Position numbers and translations under genes: made by a program. From NCBI RefSeq assembly GCF_003863965.1, contig NZ_RRCN01000001.1:1123396-1187395 (forward strand): a DNA stretch of 64,000 nt. The letters are read 5' to 3'. Source of the stretch: Paenibacillus oralis (GTDB taxonomy: Bacteria; Bacillota; Bacilli; Paenibacillales; Paenibacillaceae). Shown piece after piece: positions 7,352 through 16,766 of the stretch. Under the pieces are notes generated by a model that had not been told where the DNA came from, searched no databases, and saw only the letters and a list, made by a program, of their open reading frames with translations. Numbering within the stretch: the first letter of the stretch is position 1; each line of letters begins with the position of its first letter.

Positions 7352-8572
7352 ATGGCGCGTTTGCGGGACAATCAACGATATTCGCCCTCCTCATGGATGC
7401 CGCTGAGGCTGCTTAACTTTTTCGTTTACGGAACGATGGTCATTTTCGCCGCCTTTTTTCAATTATATTTGCAGGATATCGGTATGGACAAGCTGGAGAT
7501 CGGAAGCCTGATGGCGATCGGGCCGCTCATCTCTTTGCTTGCTCACCCGTTTTGGAGGTATATCAGCGATCTGCGCCAAAATCCGCGGGCCGCTCTGATC
7601 GCCATGATGCTTGGCCTGCTCGTCATGGGCCATTTGGTGTTTAAAGCGAATACGTTTCATACGCTGTATCTGGCGATGATTTTGCTTTATTTTTTTCAAA
7701 GCCCGCTTCTCTCGCAAAACAACGGTCTTGTTTTAAGCTACACGGAAGGGAACGAACGGAGATTCGGCGCTTTCCGCTTATGGGGTTCGCTCGGCTGGAG
7801 CCTCGTCGCCCTGGGGGCCGGACCGATCATTGACGCGGTGGGCCATAACGGCATCTCTTTGTTGTTCAGCATCTGCCTGATGCTGGCGATCGGGTCCGCG
7901 CTGCTGCTCCCGTCCATCCGCCAAACGTCGAATACGCCGTGGCTGAAAGGGGTTGAACTGGCGCGGACGCTGCAGTATAGATATTTCGTCGCTTTTGCCT
8001 TATTCGGTATGCTGGTGGCTGTTCCCAACGCAATCAACGTCATTTTCATGCCGCTGTTTATCACCGACCTGGGCGGTTCCCGTCTGGAGGTCGGGGGCGC
8101 GGTTTTTCTGTCCACGGCTTTTGAAATACTTGTCTTTGTCGTGCTGGACCGTTATTTTAAGCGGAAAATCACGTTTCTGCTCGGCTGCATCACGGCGGTC
8201 AGCTTGCTGTTCGCGTTAAGATGGAATTTGATGTCCGATGCGACCCAGCCGGTGCAGATCATGCTGATTCAACTGCTGCACTCGGTTACGTTCGGCGGCT
8301 TCTTCTATGTCGGCATCAAACTGATCGCCCTGCTGCTGCCGCGCCCGCTGCGTTCCGCCGGACATGCGGTTTATACGCTTGCGCTCAGCGGGCTCGCCGC
8401 GTTGATTGCCGGTTTTTTCGGGGGCTGGATGTACCAGAACTTCGGCGGCGGCGTCATGTACCGTATCGGCATGGCTTTGTCCTTCTTCGGCGCGCTCGGA
8501 TACGCGGCCATGTGGTATCGGATTCACAAAAACGGCTACTCGCCGGTCATGGGGCGAAACGAACACCGATAA
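7352..8572 (+). CDS. MFS transporter (MFS_1-like / PPP-type permease)
   Basis: Twelve-helix major facilitator of about 406 aa, in the group that includes 3-phenylpropionate (HcaT-like) and nucleoside-proton symporters. The N-terminus PLRLLNFFVYGTMVIFAAFF and LRQNPRAALIAMM between helices 2 and 3 fit this group. Substrate unknown. The start is uncertain: ATG 7352 abuts the ribosome site AGAAAGGA (7344-7351), and TTG 7361 in the same frame has better spacing (9 nt) and may be the true start. Sequence upstream of 7330 in this frame lies over mobA on the other strand and is not coding. A strong terminator follows, and a LacI regulator gene lies downstream on the same strand, possibly controlling it. 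Confidence 0.85.
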   Translation: MARLRDNQRYSPSSWMPLRLLNFFVYGTMVIFAAFFQLYLQDIGMDKLEIGSLMAIGPLISLLAHPFWRYISDLRQNPRAALIAMMLGLLVMGHLVFKANTFHTLYLAMILLYFFQSPLLSQNNGLVLSYTEGNERRFGAFRLWGSLGWSLVALGAGPIIDAVGHNGISLLFSICLMLAIGSALLLPSIRQTSNTPWLKGVELARTLQYRYFVAFALFGMLVAVPNAINVIFMPLFITDLGGSRLEVGGAVFLSTAFEILVFVVLDRYFKRKITFLLGCITAVSLLFALRWNLMSDATQPVQIMLIQLLHSVTFGGFFYVGIKLIALLLPRPLRSAGHAVYTLALSGLAALIAGFFGGWMYQNFGGGVMYRIGMALSFFGALGYAAMWYRIHKNGYSPVMGRNEHR

Positions 8573-8585
8573 CCTTGAATACGAC

Positions 8586-8652
8586 AAAAACAATGCATTC
8601 CACGCGTTACGCCCTCCCGCCGAGGTTACGCCGGATGGAATGCATTGTTTTT
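8586..8652 (+). terminator. Intrinsic terminator after the MFS gene
   Basis: AAAAACAATGCATTCC (8586-8601) pairs with GGAATGCATTGTTTTT (8637-8652), a 16-bp perfect stem with a T-run. The inner arm TGCATTCC occurs once more at about 8683-8690, in the upstream region of the lacI-like gene. Confidence 0.85.
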
Positions 8653-8799
8653 CTCACTGCATATTCATTGTAAATTATGAAATGCATTCCAGAGCAAGCG
8701 CTGATTTGGGATTTTTCGCCTGTTTGAAGCTTTGCGGTGTTTGCTAAACCGGCTTTTGCCCGGATATACCGCCCTGCAAACCGGAAAGGAGTGGCCCCA

Positions 8800-9780
8800 T
8801 TGCCGAATATCAAGCAAATCGCCGAGGCGGCCGGCGTCTCCGTCACAACCGTCTCCCGCGTGCTGAACGATCACCCCTATGTGAGCGAAGCCAAGCGAAA
8901 AGCCGTGGAGGAAGCGATCCGCAAGCTGAACTATTCGCGCAATATGAACGCCGTTCATTTGATCAAAGGCACGACCCGGACGATCGGCGTTGTCCTGCCC
9001 CGCATCAATCTCTACTATTTCGCCCGGATGATGGAGGGGATGGCGCAGGAAGCGCTGCTTCACAACTACCAGCTGATGCTCTGCCAAACGGACTACCGGC
9101 CCGATGAAGAGCGGAAGGTGCTGGAGATGCTGCGCAACAAGCAGATCGACGGGCTGGTGATCTGTTCCCGGTCGCTGTCGCTGGACGAAGTGGAAGCCTA
9201 CGCGGCTTACGGCCCGATCGCGTTATGTGAAGCCGTGCGGGACCGGCCGCTGTCGTCCGTCTACATCGACCATTATGCCATCTTCCAGAAGGCGATCACT
9301 TATTTATGGGAAAAAGGCCGCCGCCGGATCGGATTCACCGCGGGCCGCCGCCGCAACAGTCCCAGCCTGCGCCGCCGGCTGCAGGCTTACAACGACACGC
9401 TGCTAGCCTTGGGAGGCAGTCCCCGCCAGGAATGGGTGCTGGACGGCTGCTATGACATCGGGGACGGCGCCGCGCTTGTCGAGCACCTGCTGGCCATGCC
9501 GGAGCGGCCCGATGCCCTGCTCATCACCGGGGACCAGGTGGCCGCCGGCTTCATCCTGGCCGCGCGCAGCCGGGGGCTTGAGGTCCCCGGCGATTTCGCC
9601 GTCATCGGCTTCGACAACCAGCCGATCTCCGCCGTCCTGGGCATCACAACGATCGACAACCGGCTGTCGGAAATCGGCGCCCGCGCCTTCGATAGCGTCC
9701 GCAGCCAGCTTGCCGGCCAGCAGCCGGGCCCGGTCAGCGAGGAGCTCGGCTTCCGGTTCATCAAGCGCGGCTCGGTGTGA
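8800..9780 (+). CDS. LacI-family transcriptional regulator
   Basis: DNA-binding repressor of the LacI/GalR family, 326 aa. An N-terminal helix-turn-helix (IKQIAEAAGVSVTTVSRVLN, about 4-23) and hinge (KLNYSRNMNAVHL) are followed by a periplasmic-binding-protein-like ligand domain (TRTIGVVLPR... ending ELGFRFIKRGSV). I chose TTG 8800 as start because AAAGGAG lies 8 nt upstream and the HTH then begins at residue 4; a longer upstream frame lacks a ribosome site. No sugar-metabolism gene is adjacent apart from the upstream MFS, so the regulon is unknown. The 3' flank is a repeat-rich intergenic region. Confidence 0.93.
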   Translation: MPNIKQIAEAAGVSVTTVSRVLNDHPYVSEAKRKAVEEAIRKLNYSRNMNAVHLIKGTTRTIGVVLPRINLYYFARMMEGMAQEALLHNYQLMLCQTDYRPDEERKVLEMLRNKQIDGLVICSRSLSLDEVEAYAAYGPIALCEAVRDRPLSSVYIDHYAIFQKAITYLWEKGRRRIGFTAGRRRNSPSLRRRLQAYNDTLLALGGSPRQEWVLDGCYDIGDGAALVEHLLAMPERPDALLITGDQVAAGFILAARSRGLEVPGDFAVIGFDNQPISAVLGITTIDNRLSEIGARAFDSVRSQLAGQQPGPVSEELGFRFIKRGSV

Positions 9781-9829
9781 AGGGGGGAGGGGGGCAAATC
9801 TGGCGATCTGAGGATACGTCAGATCCAGG

Positions 9830-9932
9830 GCTATGCCATGTCCGGAGGTATTCCCAGCTATGCCAGCTGAGATTACGCCAGTTCCGGGGTTATGCCAGTT
9901 ATGCCAGTTCCGAGATTACGCCAGTTCCGGGG
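9830..9932. repeat. Degenerate tandem repeat of ATTACGCCAGTTCCGG-like phrases
   Basis: The phrases TATGCCAG, ATTACGCCAGTTCCG and TTATGCCAGTT recur about six times with a unit of roughly 14-15 bp. It lies immediately upstream of a modular F-F-R-R repeat. No promoter or gene was seen. Confidence 0.6.
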
Positions 9933-9949
9933 CCAAGCGAAATCCCACC

Positions 9950-10132
9950 AAATGCAAAAGTGCAGGCGACTTTTGTCGAAAGCTCTCGAAACGGACGGTT
10001 CAAATGCATAAGTGCAGTTCAATTCCGCTCAAAAGTCACTTTTTTATCGAATAGTCTCTAATCAAATGTACTTTTGCATTTCAGCCGCTCAAAACCGGGA
10101 ATTTGTAGCATATGAAATGCACTTTTGCAGTT
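9950..10132. repeat. Modular intergenic repeat, AAATGCAAAAGTGCA family, copy 1 (F-F-R-R)
   Basis: Four copies of the 15-bp keyword AAATGCAAAAGTGCA: forward at 9950 and 10002, reverse at 10067 and 10118. Spacings are 52, 65 and 51 bp. A second copy with the same spacings lies at 35057-35239, about 25 kb away. The units are not separated by unique spacers of constant length, so this is not a CRISPR array. Confidence 0.8.
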
Positions 10133-10217
10133 GATCCATCCATTCCAGCGGTCGTTCCTCCCAAAGTAACATGCCAAAGCAAAATGCGCCTCTTTCACCC
10201 ACTCATCTACAATGACG

Positions 10218-10264
10218 AAAAGGCGGTCTCTCCCAGTTTGTTGTGCTGAGAGAGACCGCCTTCG
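10218..10264. terminator. Bidirectional terminator-like hairpin
   Basis: AAGGCGGTCTCTC pairs with GAGAGAGACCGCCTT around a 16-nt loop. T-runs are short on both sides (TTTTC on the minus strand). It lies between the convergent lacI-like and glnS genes, so it could serve either. Confidence 0.55.
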
Positions 10265-10293
10265 TTAAGTTCCGGCATTTACTGACTGCGTCC

Positions 10294-10372
10294 ATTGGAA
10301 AAAATCCAATAGATTTCATTTAAACCGTCCGTTTCACACCATGCCGAGCCTGATCTATTGGAAATATCCAAT
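10294..10372. repeat. Pair of ATTGGAAAAATCCAAT palindromes
   Basis: Near-perfect palindromes at 10294-10310 and 10357-10372. The same motif occurs in pairs at 23574/23624 (50 bp apart) and at 16767/17099 on either side of a TAACGGTTG element. These are intergenic in every case. Confidence 0.6.
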
Positions 10373-10497
10373 CAAAACATTGCGCTGCTTGTGGTGTCAG
10401 ACCGCGAGGAACCCACGGCGCAGCGTTTCTTGAAACGCCGGTTCTCCGTTTCTCCGTTTCCCCGGTTCCCCGGTTACCGCTCCCACTGCCGCCCGCA

Positions 10498-12168
10498 TTA
10501 CTTCGGCAATTGGAACGAGCTCTTCAGCGAGACGACCAGGTTGAACACCGGTTTGCCCGGCTCCGAATATTTCGTATCAACGTTAAAATAGCCGTGGCGG
10601 AAAAATTGGAACTTATCCTGCGGCTTCGCATCCTTCAAGCCCGGCTCGACAAAACCGTGCACCACCGTCAGCGAGTTCGGGTTGACCAGATCGAGGAACG
10701 ACTTCTCCTCGATGGTGTCCTCATCCGCCTCCTCGTCCATAATCAACGGCTCGTACAGACGGAACTCGGCCGGCACCGCCGCGCTGGCATCCACCCAGTG
10801 GATCGTGCCTTTCACCTTGCGGCCGGTAAACCCGCTGCCGCTTTTCGTTTCCGGATCATACGTGCAGTGGATTTCAACCACGTTGCCGTCCGCGTTTTTA
10901 ATCACGTCGTTGCACTTGATGAAATACGCGTGCTTCAGCCGCACCTCGTTGCCCGGGAACAAGCGGAAATATTTGCTTGGCGGGTTCTCCATAAAGTCCT
11001 CGCGTTCGATGTAAATTTCCCGCGAGAAAGGAATTTGGCGGTTGCCCATTTCCGGGTTTTCGCTGTTGTTTTCCGCTTCCAGCATTTCGGTTTGCCCTTC
11101 CGGGTAGTTCGTAATGACCACCTTAAGCGGGTCGAGCACCGCCATCGTGCGCGGGGCTCTGAGCTTCAGATCCTCGCGGATGAAGTGCTCCAGCGTTTTC
11201 GGATCGATGCTGCCGTAAGCTTTGGAAATCCCGGCTTCGTAGACGAACGCCTTGATCGCTTCCGGCGTCACCCCGCGGCGGCGCAATCCCGAAATCGTCG
11301 GCATGCGCGGATCGTCCCAGCCGTCCACATACCCTTCGTCCACCAGCATTTTCAGCTTTCGCTTGCTCGTCACCGTCTGCAGCAGATTCAGCCGCCCGAA
11401 CTCGTATTGATGCGGCACCTTCGGCATTTCCGTTTCGGCGATCGTCCAGTCATAGAACGGACGCTGCTCCTCGAACTCCAACGTGCACAGCGAATGGGTC
11501 ACGCCTTCGATCGCGTCCTCCAGCGGATGGGCGAACGCATACATCGGATAAATGCACCATTTGTCCCCGGTATTGTGGTGTGTCGCATGTACGATGCGGT
11601 AAATGACCGGGTCGCGCAGGTTGATGTTCGGCGAAGCCATGTCGATTTTGGCGCGCAGCACCTTTTCGCCGTCCTTGAATTCGCCGGCCCGCATCCGCGC
11701 GAACAGATCGAGGTTCTCCTCCACCGAACGGTCGCGGTAAGGGCTGTTTTGCCCTGGCTCGGTCAGTGTGCCGCGCAGCTCGCGGATTTGGTCGGCGCTA
11801 AGATCGTCCACATAAGCCTTGCCTTTTTTGATCAGCAGCACGGCGCGGTTGTACATTTCCTCAAAATAGTCGGAAGCGAAATGCAGCTCTTCCCATTCGA
11901 AGCCGAGCCACTTCACGTCTTCCTTGATCGAATTGACGTATTCGACGTCTTCCTTGACCGGGTTCGTATCGTCGAACCGCAGATGCGTCCGTCCCCCGAA
12001 CTCGTCGGCCAACGTAAAATTGATCCAGATCGCTTTGGCATGTCCGATGTGCAAGTAACCGTTCGGTTCCGGAGGAAAACGCGTCACCACGGTTTGCACT
12101 TTGCCGCTTTTCAGATCTTCCGTGATAATGTTTTTAATAAAATTGGGAGGGGTGCTGTTGTTTACCAC
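10498..12168 (-). CDS. glnS: Glutaminyl-tRNA synthetase
   Basis: Cytoplasmic class I aminoacyl-tRNA synthetase that charges tRNA-Gln directly. About 556 aa, with the HIGH-type signature [16 protein letters not shown], catalytic-domain FDDTNP, the KMSKS-type loop ([10 protein letters not shown]) and a C-terminal anticodon-binding beta-barrel pair ending in KSSFQLPK. I prefer GTG 12166-12168 because GAAAGG lies 9 nt upstream and the N-terminus then aligns with E. coli GlnRS; ATG 12186 lacks a ribosome site. Most Bacillota lack GlnRS and use GluRS plus the GatCAB amidotransferase, so this gene is notable and may have been acquired by transfer. It is a single gene, convergent with the LacI gene. 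Confidence 0.96.
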   Translation of the reverse strand: MVNNSTPPNFIKNIITEDLKSGKVQTVVTRFPPEPNGYLHIGHAKAIWINFTLADEFGGRTHLRFDDTNPVKEDVEYVNSIKEDVKWLGFEWEELHFASDYFEEMYNRAVLLIKKGKAYVDDLSADQIRELRGTLTEPGQNSPYRDRSVEENLDLFARMRAGEFKDGEKVLRAKIDMASPNINLRDPVIYRIVHATHHNTGDKWCIYPMYAFAHPLEDAIEGVTHSLCTLEFEEQRPFYDWTIAETEMPKVPHQYEFGRLNLLQTVTSKRKLKMLVDEGYVDGWDDPRMPTISGLRRRGVTPEAIKAFVYEAGISKAYGSIDPKTLEHFIREDLKLRAPRTMAVLDPLKVVITNYPEGQTEMLEAENNSENPEMGNRQIPFSREIYIEREDFMENPPSKYFRLFPGNEVRLKHAYFIKCNDVIKNADGNVVEIHCTYDPETKSGSGFTGRKVKGTIHWVDASAAVPAEFRLYEPLIMDEEADEDTIEEKSFLDLVNPNSLTVVHGFVEPGLKDAKPQDKFQFFRHGYFNVDTKYSEPGKPVFNLVVSLKSSFQLPK

Positions 12169-12347
12169 AGGTATCAACCTTTCCATTTCATAAGTATCTG
12201 TATACTATCCCCGATTTTCTTCTTCTAAATATACCGATATCTCCGCAATTGTTCAATGGCCGGGCGCATTCGCCTGCTTTGGCGTTTGTTTTCTGTTAAT
12301 ATAAAATCAATATATCACACCATCATGCGAAAGGAAGCGACCGAACC

Positions 12348-12608
12348 ATGCCTTTAAAGCCCATCCATCTGACAAAAGAGCAACGCAACCTGGTAATCCC
12401 CCAAATTCAGCAATTTTTCGAGGAGGAACGCGGCGAAACGCTGGGAGAGCTTGCGGCGGACGGGGTGCTCGACTTTTTTCTGACCCGCATCGGGCCGTAT
12501 GTATACAATCAGGCGTTGGCGGATTGCCGCCAGGTGTTGAACGAGCGCATGGCCACCCTGGAAGAAGATATTTACGCCCTTGAGGTTCGCCCCCAGTTGC
12601 CGCGATAA
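12348..12608 (+). CDS. DUF2164 family protein
   Basis: Small soluble protein of 86 aa matching the uncharacterised DUF2164 family. It has the typical opening (I/L)xLTKEQ, the segment QQFFEEERGETLGELAADGVLDFFLTRIGP and a conserved YNQAL(A)D near 60. Function unknown. Start ATG 12348 has AAAGGA about 11 nt upstream. It stands alone, divergent from glnS and convergent with the GNAT gene. A small hairpin CTCTGAC/GTCAGAG (about 12655-12672) lies between the two 3' ends. Confidence 0.8.
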   Translation: MPLKPIHLTKEQRNLVIPQIQQFFEEERGETLGELAADGVLDFFLTRIGPYVYNQALADCRQVLNERMATLEEDIYALEVRPQLPR

Positions 12609-12691
12609 TTAGCGCTGCCCGCCTCTTTCGAAAGCAGATGCCCGGGCAACCCCACTCTGACGGCTGTCAGAGCTTGAGGCGCCTCGCGGCA

Positions 12692-13180
12692 CTACACCTT
12701 GCGCCACATCAATATATCGTCCACATACTGTCCATCCATAAAAAACTCGTCAACAAGCCGGCCCTGCTCCATAAATCCGCAGCTTTCGTAAAAAGCCACG
12801 GCCCCGGGATTGCTGGCCAGCACGCGCAAGGACAATTTGCGTACGCCCTGCTGCGCGGCGAGCGCAAGCAGCGCCTCCATCAGCGCGCGCCCGATTCCCA
12901 TACGGTGGCATTCCGGATGGATGGCGATGTTCAAATCGAGCACATGGGAATTGCTTGGCAGCGGGGTCGGCGGTTTGAAGCCGATGTAGCCGCAGATTCG
13001 CCCGCCGATTCCGGCCACGATTTGGCTCCCCGGCGGGCAGCTTTGCAAAAACTGCTCGCGCGAATTCCAAACGAGCCGCCCGGCCGGCGTGTTCCGCTCA
13101 TCCCAGACAAGCCGGTCGATCTCCATCAAAGCGGGCGCATCGCGCATTTCCGACAAACGGGTCCAAACTTCGCTTTTCAT
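12692..13180 (-). CDS. GNAT-family N-acetyltransferase
   Basis: Acetyl-CoA-dependent acetyltransferase of 162 aa with the GNAT fold. The acetyl-CoA binding motif is RMGIGRALM (about 112-120), followed by KLSLRVLASNPGAVAFYESCGF typical of the last strands. Substrate unknown. The ATG start follows AAAGGAGGG. It precedes the MFS gene in the same direction, with an 85-bp gap between its start and the MFS 3' end, but the MFS lies upstream in transcription, so the two could form one transcript. Confidence 0.9.
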   Translation of the reverse strand: MKSEVWTRLSEMRDAPALMEIDRLVWDERNTPAGRLVWNSREQFLQSCPPGSQIVAGIGGRICGYIGFKPPTPLPSNSHVLDLNIAIHPECHRMGIGRALMEALLALAAQQGVRKLSLRVLASNPGAVAFYESCGFMEQGRLVDEFFMDGQYVDDILMWRKV

Positions 13181-13265
13181 CCGCTTCCCTCCTTTTGTGT
13201 CGCCACGTTTTTTTCTTTATTTTACACGTTTCGCGGTCCGTTTTGGACAACAACCCTCAACCGTT

Positions 13266-14492
13266 TTACATTCCCGATGCGATGCCTGTCGTCTCCCGGT
13301 CTTCCCGGTTCATAAACACATGGATCAGAAACGCGCCGATCGCCAGCACCGCAATCGCCACCGCCAGCCAGGCCACCGGGACCAGTCCGTTCCAGTCGAA
13401 CAACACGCCCATCGCGTAAGGACCGACCACCCGGCCCGCAACCCCCATCCCTCCGACCAAACCGAGGTAAAAAGGAGCGCCCTTGCCCGTCCGGTCGGAA
13501 ATAAACGACGGAATCGCCGGCGATATGAGCATTTCCCCAAACGTCGTCAGCACCATCGCCAGCACCATGCTTGGGTAAGTGTGAAAGCCTAAGATGGTCA
13601 CGTAACCGAGCATATAAAACAAGGCGCTGGCCGTCATCTGCGCTTGCGGCGAGCCGGCGAAGGTGCGTTTGATCCAGAGCACGAACGGCTGCCCCACAAA
13701 AATCAGCACCCCGTTCAACGTCCACAGCACGCTGTAATTCCATTCCGGCATCCCCTGGGAGATCGTAAACGGCGATACGCCGTTGTTCCAAATGCAGTTG
13801 GCCAGCCACAGGAAAAATGAGCCAATCCCCATAAACAAATAAACCGGATAACATTTCATCAACGTCCAAGCGCTCTGGCCTTCCGCTACGGTTTTACGTT
13901 TTTCCACATGCAACTCGCCTTGACTTTTTTGAACTTTGTTCAAATAAAACCAGAAAAAAACCGCAAATGCCGCCGATGTCAGCCCGTTCAGAATAAAGCT
14001 CAAATCGTAGGAAATCTGCGCCAAAAACCCGCTGAGCGCCGTTCCTACGGCAACGCCGATGTTGTTCGCCACATAAATGACGTTAAACAGCTCGCCCCGC
14101 CGCTCCGCGAAGCGAAAGCCGATGAAGGCCTGGATCGCCGGCATGGACATCGCGTTAAAAAAGCCAACCATGGCAATCAGCAGCATAAACTGATGCCAGT
14201 TGCCGCTGCCATAAGGCAGAAGCAGCAAAAACAACGCGTTCAGGCCAAGCCCGCCCACAATCAGCCGCGTCACCCCCAGCCGGTGATACAAAGCCCCGCC
14301 CAACAGCTGGCCGGCGATGCCGCCCAGGGACATGACCAAAATAACCAGACCGGCATCCGTCACCGACCTGCCCAATATTTTAAACACGAACATCGTGATC
14401 AGCGGCCACATTAAAGAACCGCCGGCGGAATTGATCAGACTGGCCGCCAAAAAAACTTTAACCTCGCGCGGGTAAGAACTCAGCCATTTCAT
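13266..14492 (-). CDS. MFS transporter (drug/metabolite efflux type)
   Basis: Twelve-helix major facilitator, 408 aa. I chose ATG 14490-14492 (MKWLSSYPREVKVFL) because GGGAGGAGTAACGG precedes it; the longer upstream frame has no ribosome site. Features: INSAGGSLMWPL in helix 1, the A-like loop GALYHRLGVTRLIVGG and a central cytoplasmic loop NKVQKSQGELHVEKRK. The closest type I recognise is the YfmO/MdtG-like multidrug efflux group, but substrate and direction cannot be read from sequence. It precedes the GNAT gene in the same direction. A terminator belonging to the upstream molybdoenzyme separates the two units. Confidence 0.88.
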   Translation of the reverse strand: MKWLSSYPREVKVFLAASLINSAGGSLMWPLITMFVFKILGRSVTDAGLVILVMSLGGIAGQLLGGALYHRLGVTRLIVGGLGLNALFLLLLPYGSGNWHQFMLLIAMVGFFNAMSMPAIQAFIGFRFAERRGELFNVIYVANNIGVAVGTALSGFLAQISYDLSFILNGLTSAAFAVFFWFYLNKVQKSQGELHVEKRKTVAEGQSAWTLMKCYPVYLFMGIGSFFLWLANCIWNNGVSPFTISQGMPEWNYSVLWTLNGVLIFVGQPFVLWIKRTFAGSPQAQMTASALFYMLGYVTILGFHTYPSMVLAMVLTTFGEMLISPAIPSFISDRTGKGAPFYLGLVGGMGVAGRVVGPYAMGVLFDWNGLVPVAWLAVAIAVLAIGAFLIHVFMNREDRETTGIASGM

Positions 14493-14536
14493 TCCGTTAC
14501 TCCTCCCCTCTGTACATGCAGTTCTGTGTATATCCA

Positions 14537-14562
14537 TAAAAAAAGAGCCCCCAGGGGCTCTC
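14537..14562 (-). terminator. Intrinsic terminator after the molybdoenzyme gene
   Basis: On the minus strand AGAGCCCC-TG-GGGGCTCT is followed by seven T, 66 bp past the oxidoreductase stop codon. Confidence 0.85.
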
Positions 14563-14627
14563 CGCACTTTTGCACATTGCCCAGATTACAATAGTATCGC
14601 TCAAAAGGGCAAGCCAGGCAAGTACAT

Positions 14628-16697
14628 CTATTGCCGCTTTACATTAACGACGGTGGAAAAAAACACCGCACCTCCGCCCATATCGGCAAGCCGGTCGGGC
14701 GTGAGGGCATTGGCCCGCGTGCGGCGTCCGTCTTCCTGCTCCCACCATAGCCCTTGACTGACGACGATGCCAGGCAGCATTTTGTTGGTGACGGATGCCT
14801 TTACGTGATAGCTGCCGCGGCCGTTCCACACCGTGACTTCGTCGCCGTCGGCAATGCCGCGCTCCTCCGCATCCTGCGGATGGATTTGCAGCAGCGGGCT
14901 TTTCTCGAGCGCGGTCAGCTTCTCCACGTTGCCGAACGTCGAGTTCAGGAAGCTGTGGTTCGGCGGCGAGATGAACATCAGCGGGTAAACCTCTCCCTCG
15001 CCCGGCCGGCGTGCGCCGTCATAGCCTTCCTGCAGCGGCACATAAGCGGGCAGCGGCGGCAGGCCGGCCCTTTCCATCGCGGCGGAATACAGCTCGATTT
15101 TGCCCGAAGGCGTCGTTAAGCCGTCCAGATAATGTTTCTTGTGCTCCATATTCAGCTTGACAAAGCGCTGCTCCTGCAGCTTCTCCAGCGTGACGCCCTC
15201 CAAATAAGGGTTATGCGGGAACTGCAGCGCCTGCCGGATCATATCCTCCTCGCTGTCTTGGAACGCTTCCTCCGCGAAACCCATCGCCTCCGCCAGCAGT
15301 TTGAACGTCTCGACATTGCTTTTGCTTTCGCCCCGGGCCGGAATGACCGGCTCCTGAAGCTGGACATAATGATGCCAATAAGAGCTGTACAAGTCCGTAT
15401 TCTCAAAAGTGGACGTCGCCGGCAGCACGATGTCGGCGTATTTGGCCGTATCCGTCAGGAACAGGTCGTGCACAACGGTGAACAGATCCTCCCGCTGTAA
15501 GCCCTGCTCCACCTTCGCGGTATTCGGCGCGACCACCGCCGGGTTGGAGCAGTACACGAACAGCGCGCGGATCGGCGGATCGAGCGTCAGCAGCGCTTCG
15601 CCAAGCTGGTTCATGTTTACCGTGCGGGCGCCCGGATTCGGCCGCAGGTCGGCCCGTTCCAGCGCGGCCGCGTTCATTTTGCCGTAAGCGCCGTTCGACT
15701 TGTACGCGCCGCCGCCGGGCACGAGCCACTGGCCGGTTAGCGCCGGCAGGCAGCTAATGGTGCGCACGGTCATGCCGCCGTTATCGTGATGCTGCAGGCC
15801 GTTCCCGATATGGATGTAGGCCGGCGAAGTCTCGCCGTACAGAACGGCCAGCTTCACGATGTCCTCCGCCGGCACGCCCGTGATCGCCGAAACACGCTCC
15901 GGCGTATATTGCTTCACATGCTCGCGCAGCTCGGCGTGCCCGGTCGTGTACCGCTCCAGGAACGCTTCGTTCACAAGCCCGCGCTCGAACAGCACATGCA
16001 TAATCCCAAGCGCCAGAGCGCTGTCCGTTCCCGGGTAGAGCGGAATAAACCAGTCGGCCCGCTGCCCGGTGCGGTTGCGGTGCACATCGATCACGACCAG
16101 CTGCGCCCCCTGTTTGCGGGCTTTTTCGATCAGGGCGACCTGGTGCATGTTGGTGCTGACGAGATTGCCGCCCCAGACGATGATCAGCTTCGCGTTTACC
16201 GTCTCCTCCGGGCTGGTCCCGCCGCCGAAGCCCATCGTATATCTCCATCCCGCGTTCCCCGCGGAATTGCAAATGCCCTGCTGCAGCTGCGTCGTGCCCA
16301 GGCGGTGGAAGAAGCGCCGGTCCATCCCGTCGACGCTGAGAATCCCCATGTTGCCGTAAAAGCTGTACGGCATTATCGACTCGGGCCCATGCTCACGGAT
16401 AAGCTCCTTGTACCGTCCGGCGATTTCCGCCATCGCCTCGTCCCAGGAAATCCGCGTGAATTTCCCTTCGCCTTTGGCCCCAACCCGCTTAAGCGGGTAA
16501 AGCACCCGTTCCGGATGGTAGACCCGCTCCGCCATATTGCGGACTTTATTGCAAATCGCCCCTTGGGTCACCGGATGATCGGGATTGCCCGTCACTTTCA
16601 CGATTTTTCCGTTCTCTTTATGAAGCAGCAAGCCGCAAGTATCGGGACAATCCAGCGGGCACACCGCCGGAAACACCCCGTTCTCTTCGTGGATCAT
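14628..16697 (-). CDS. Molybdopterin oxidoreductase (BisC/YyaE-like, cytoplasmic)
   Basis: Catalytic subunit of the DMSO-reductase superfamily, predicted to bind Mo-bisMGD and one 4Fe-4S cluster. 689 aa. The cluster ligands are C13-x3-C17-x3-C21-x27-C49. QGICNSAGNAG (about 140) lies where the Mo ligand normally sits, and the C-terminal molybdopterin-binding domain includes HPQDAEERGIADGDEV. No Tat or Sec signal is present, so it is cytoplasmic; no membrane or electron-transfer subunit is encoded nearby. The closest known type is B. subtilis YyaE, of unknown substrate. I chose ATG 16695-16697 because AGGAGG lies 8 nt upstream; ATG 16701 is too close to it. The downstream-lying formate channel suggests, but does not prove, formate or a related substrate. 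Confidence 0.9.
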   Translation of the reverse strand: MIHEENGVFPAVCPLDCPDTCGLLLHKENGKIVKVTGNPDHPVTQGAICNKVRNMAERVYHPERVLYPLKRVGAKGEGKFTRISWDEAMAEIAGRYKELIREHGPESIMPYSFYGNMGILSVDGMDRRFFHRLGTTQLQQGICNSAGNAGWRYTMGFGGGTSPEETVNAKLIIVWGGNLVSTNMHQVALIEKARKQGAQLVVIDVHRNRTGQRADWFIPLYPGTDSALALGIMHVLFERGLVNEAFLERYTTGHAELREHVKQYTPERVSAITGVPAEDIVKLAVLYGETSPAYIHIGNGLQHHDNGGMTVRTISCLPALTGQWLVPGGGAYKSNGAYGKMNAAALERADLRPNPGARTVNMNQLGEALLTLDPPIRALFVYCSNPAVVAPNTAKVEQGLQREDLFTVVHDLFLTDTAKYADIVLPATSTFENTDLYSSYWHHYVQLQEPVIPARGESKSNVETFKLLAEAMGFAEEAFQDSEEDMIRQALQFPHNPYLEGVTLEKLQEQRFVKLNMEHKKHYLDGLTTPSGKIELYSAAMERAGLPPLPAYVPLQEGYDGARRPGEGEVYPLMFISPPNHSFLNSTFGNVEKLTALEKSPLLQIHPQDAEERGIADGDEVTVWNGRGSYHVKASVTNKMLPGIVVSQGLWWEQEDGRRTRANALTPDRLADMGGGAVFFSTVVNVKRQ

Positions 16698-16766
16698 TTC
16701 CATCCCCTCCTGTCTTAGCTATTGTAGAAAAAAGTTTTTGCTTTTGTCTACTGCCCCAGCATTTTA

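Noticed and set aside
8655..8799. Longer N-terminus for the LacI-family protein (start at 8737)
   Set aside because: The TTG at 8800 has an AAAGGAG at ideal distance and places the HTH at residue 4; the extension has no ribosome site and no homology to LacI N-termini.
9950..10132. Regularly spaced short repeats, suggesting a CRISPR array
   Set aside because: Only four units, half of them inverted, units only 15 bp and diverged, and the inter-unit sequences are themselves conserved in the copy at 35 kb. No cas genes are nearby.
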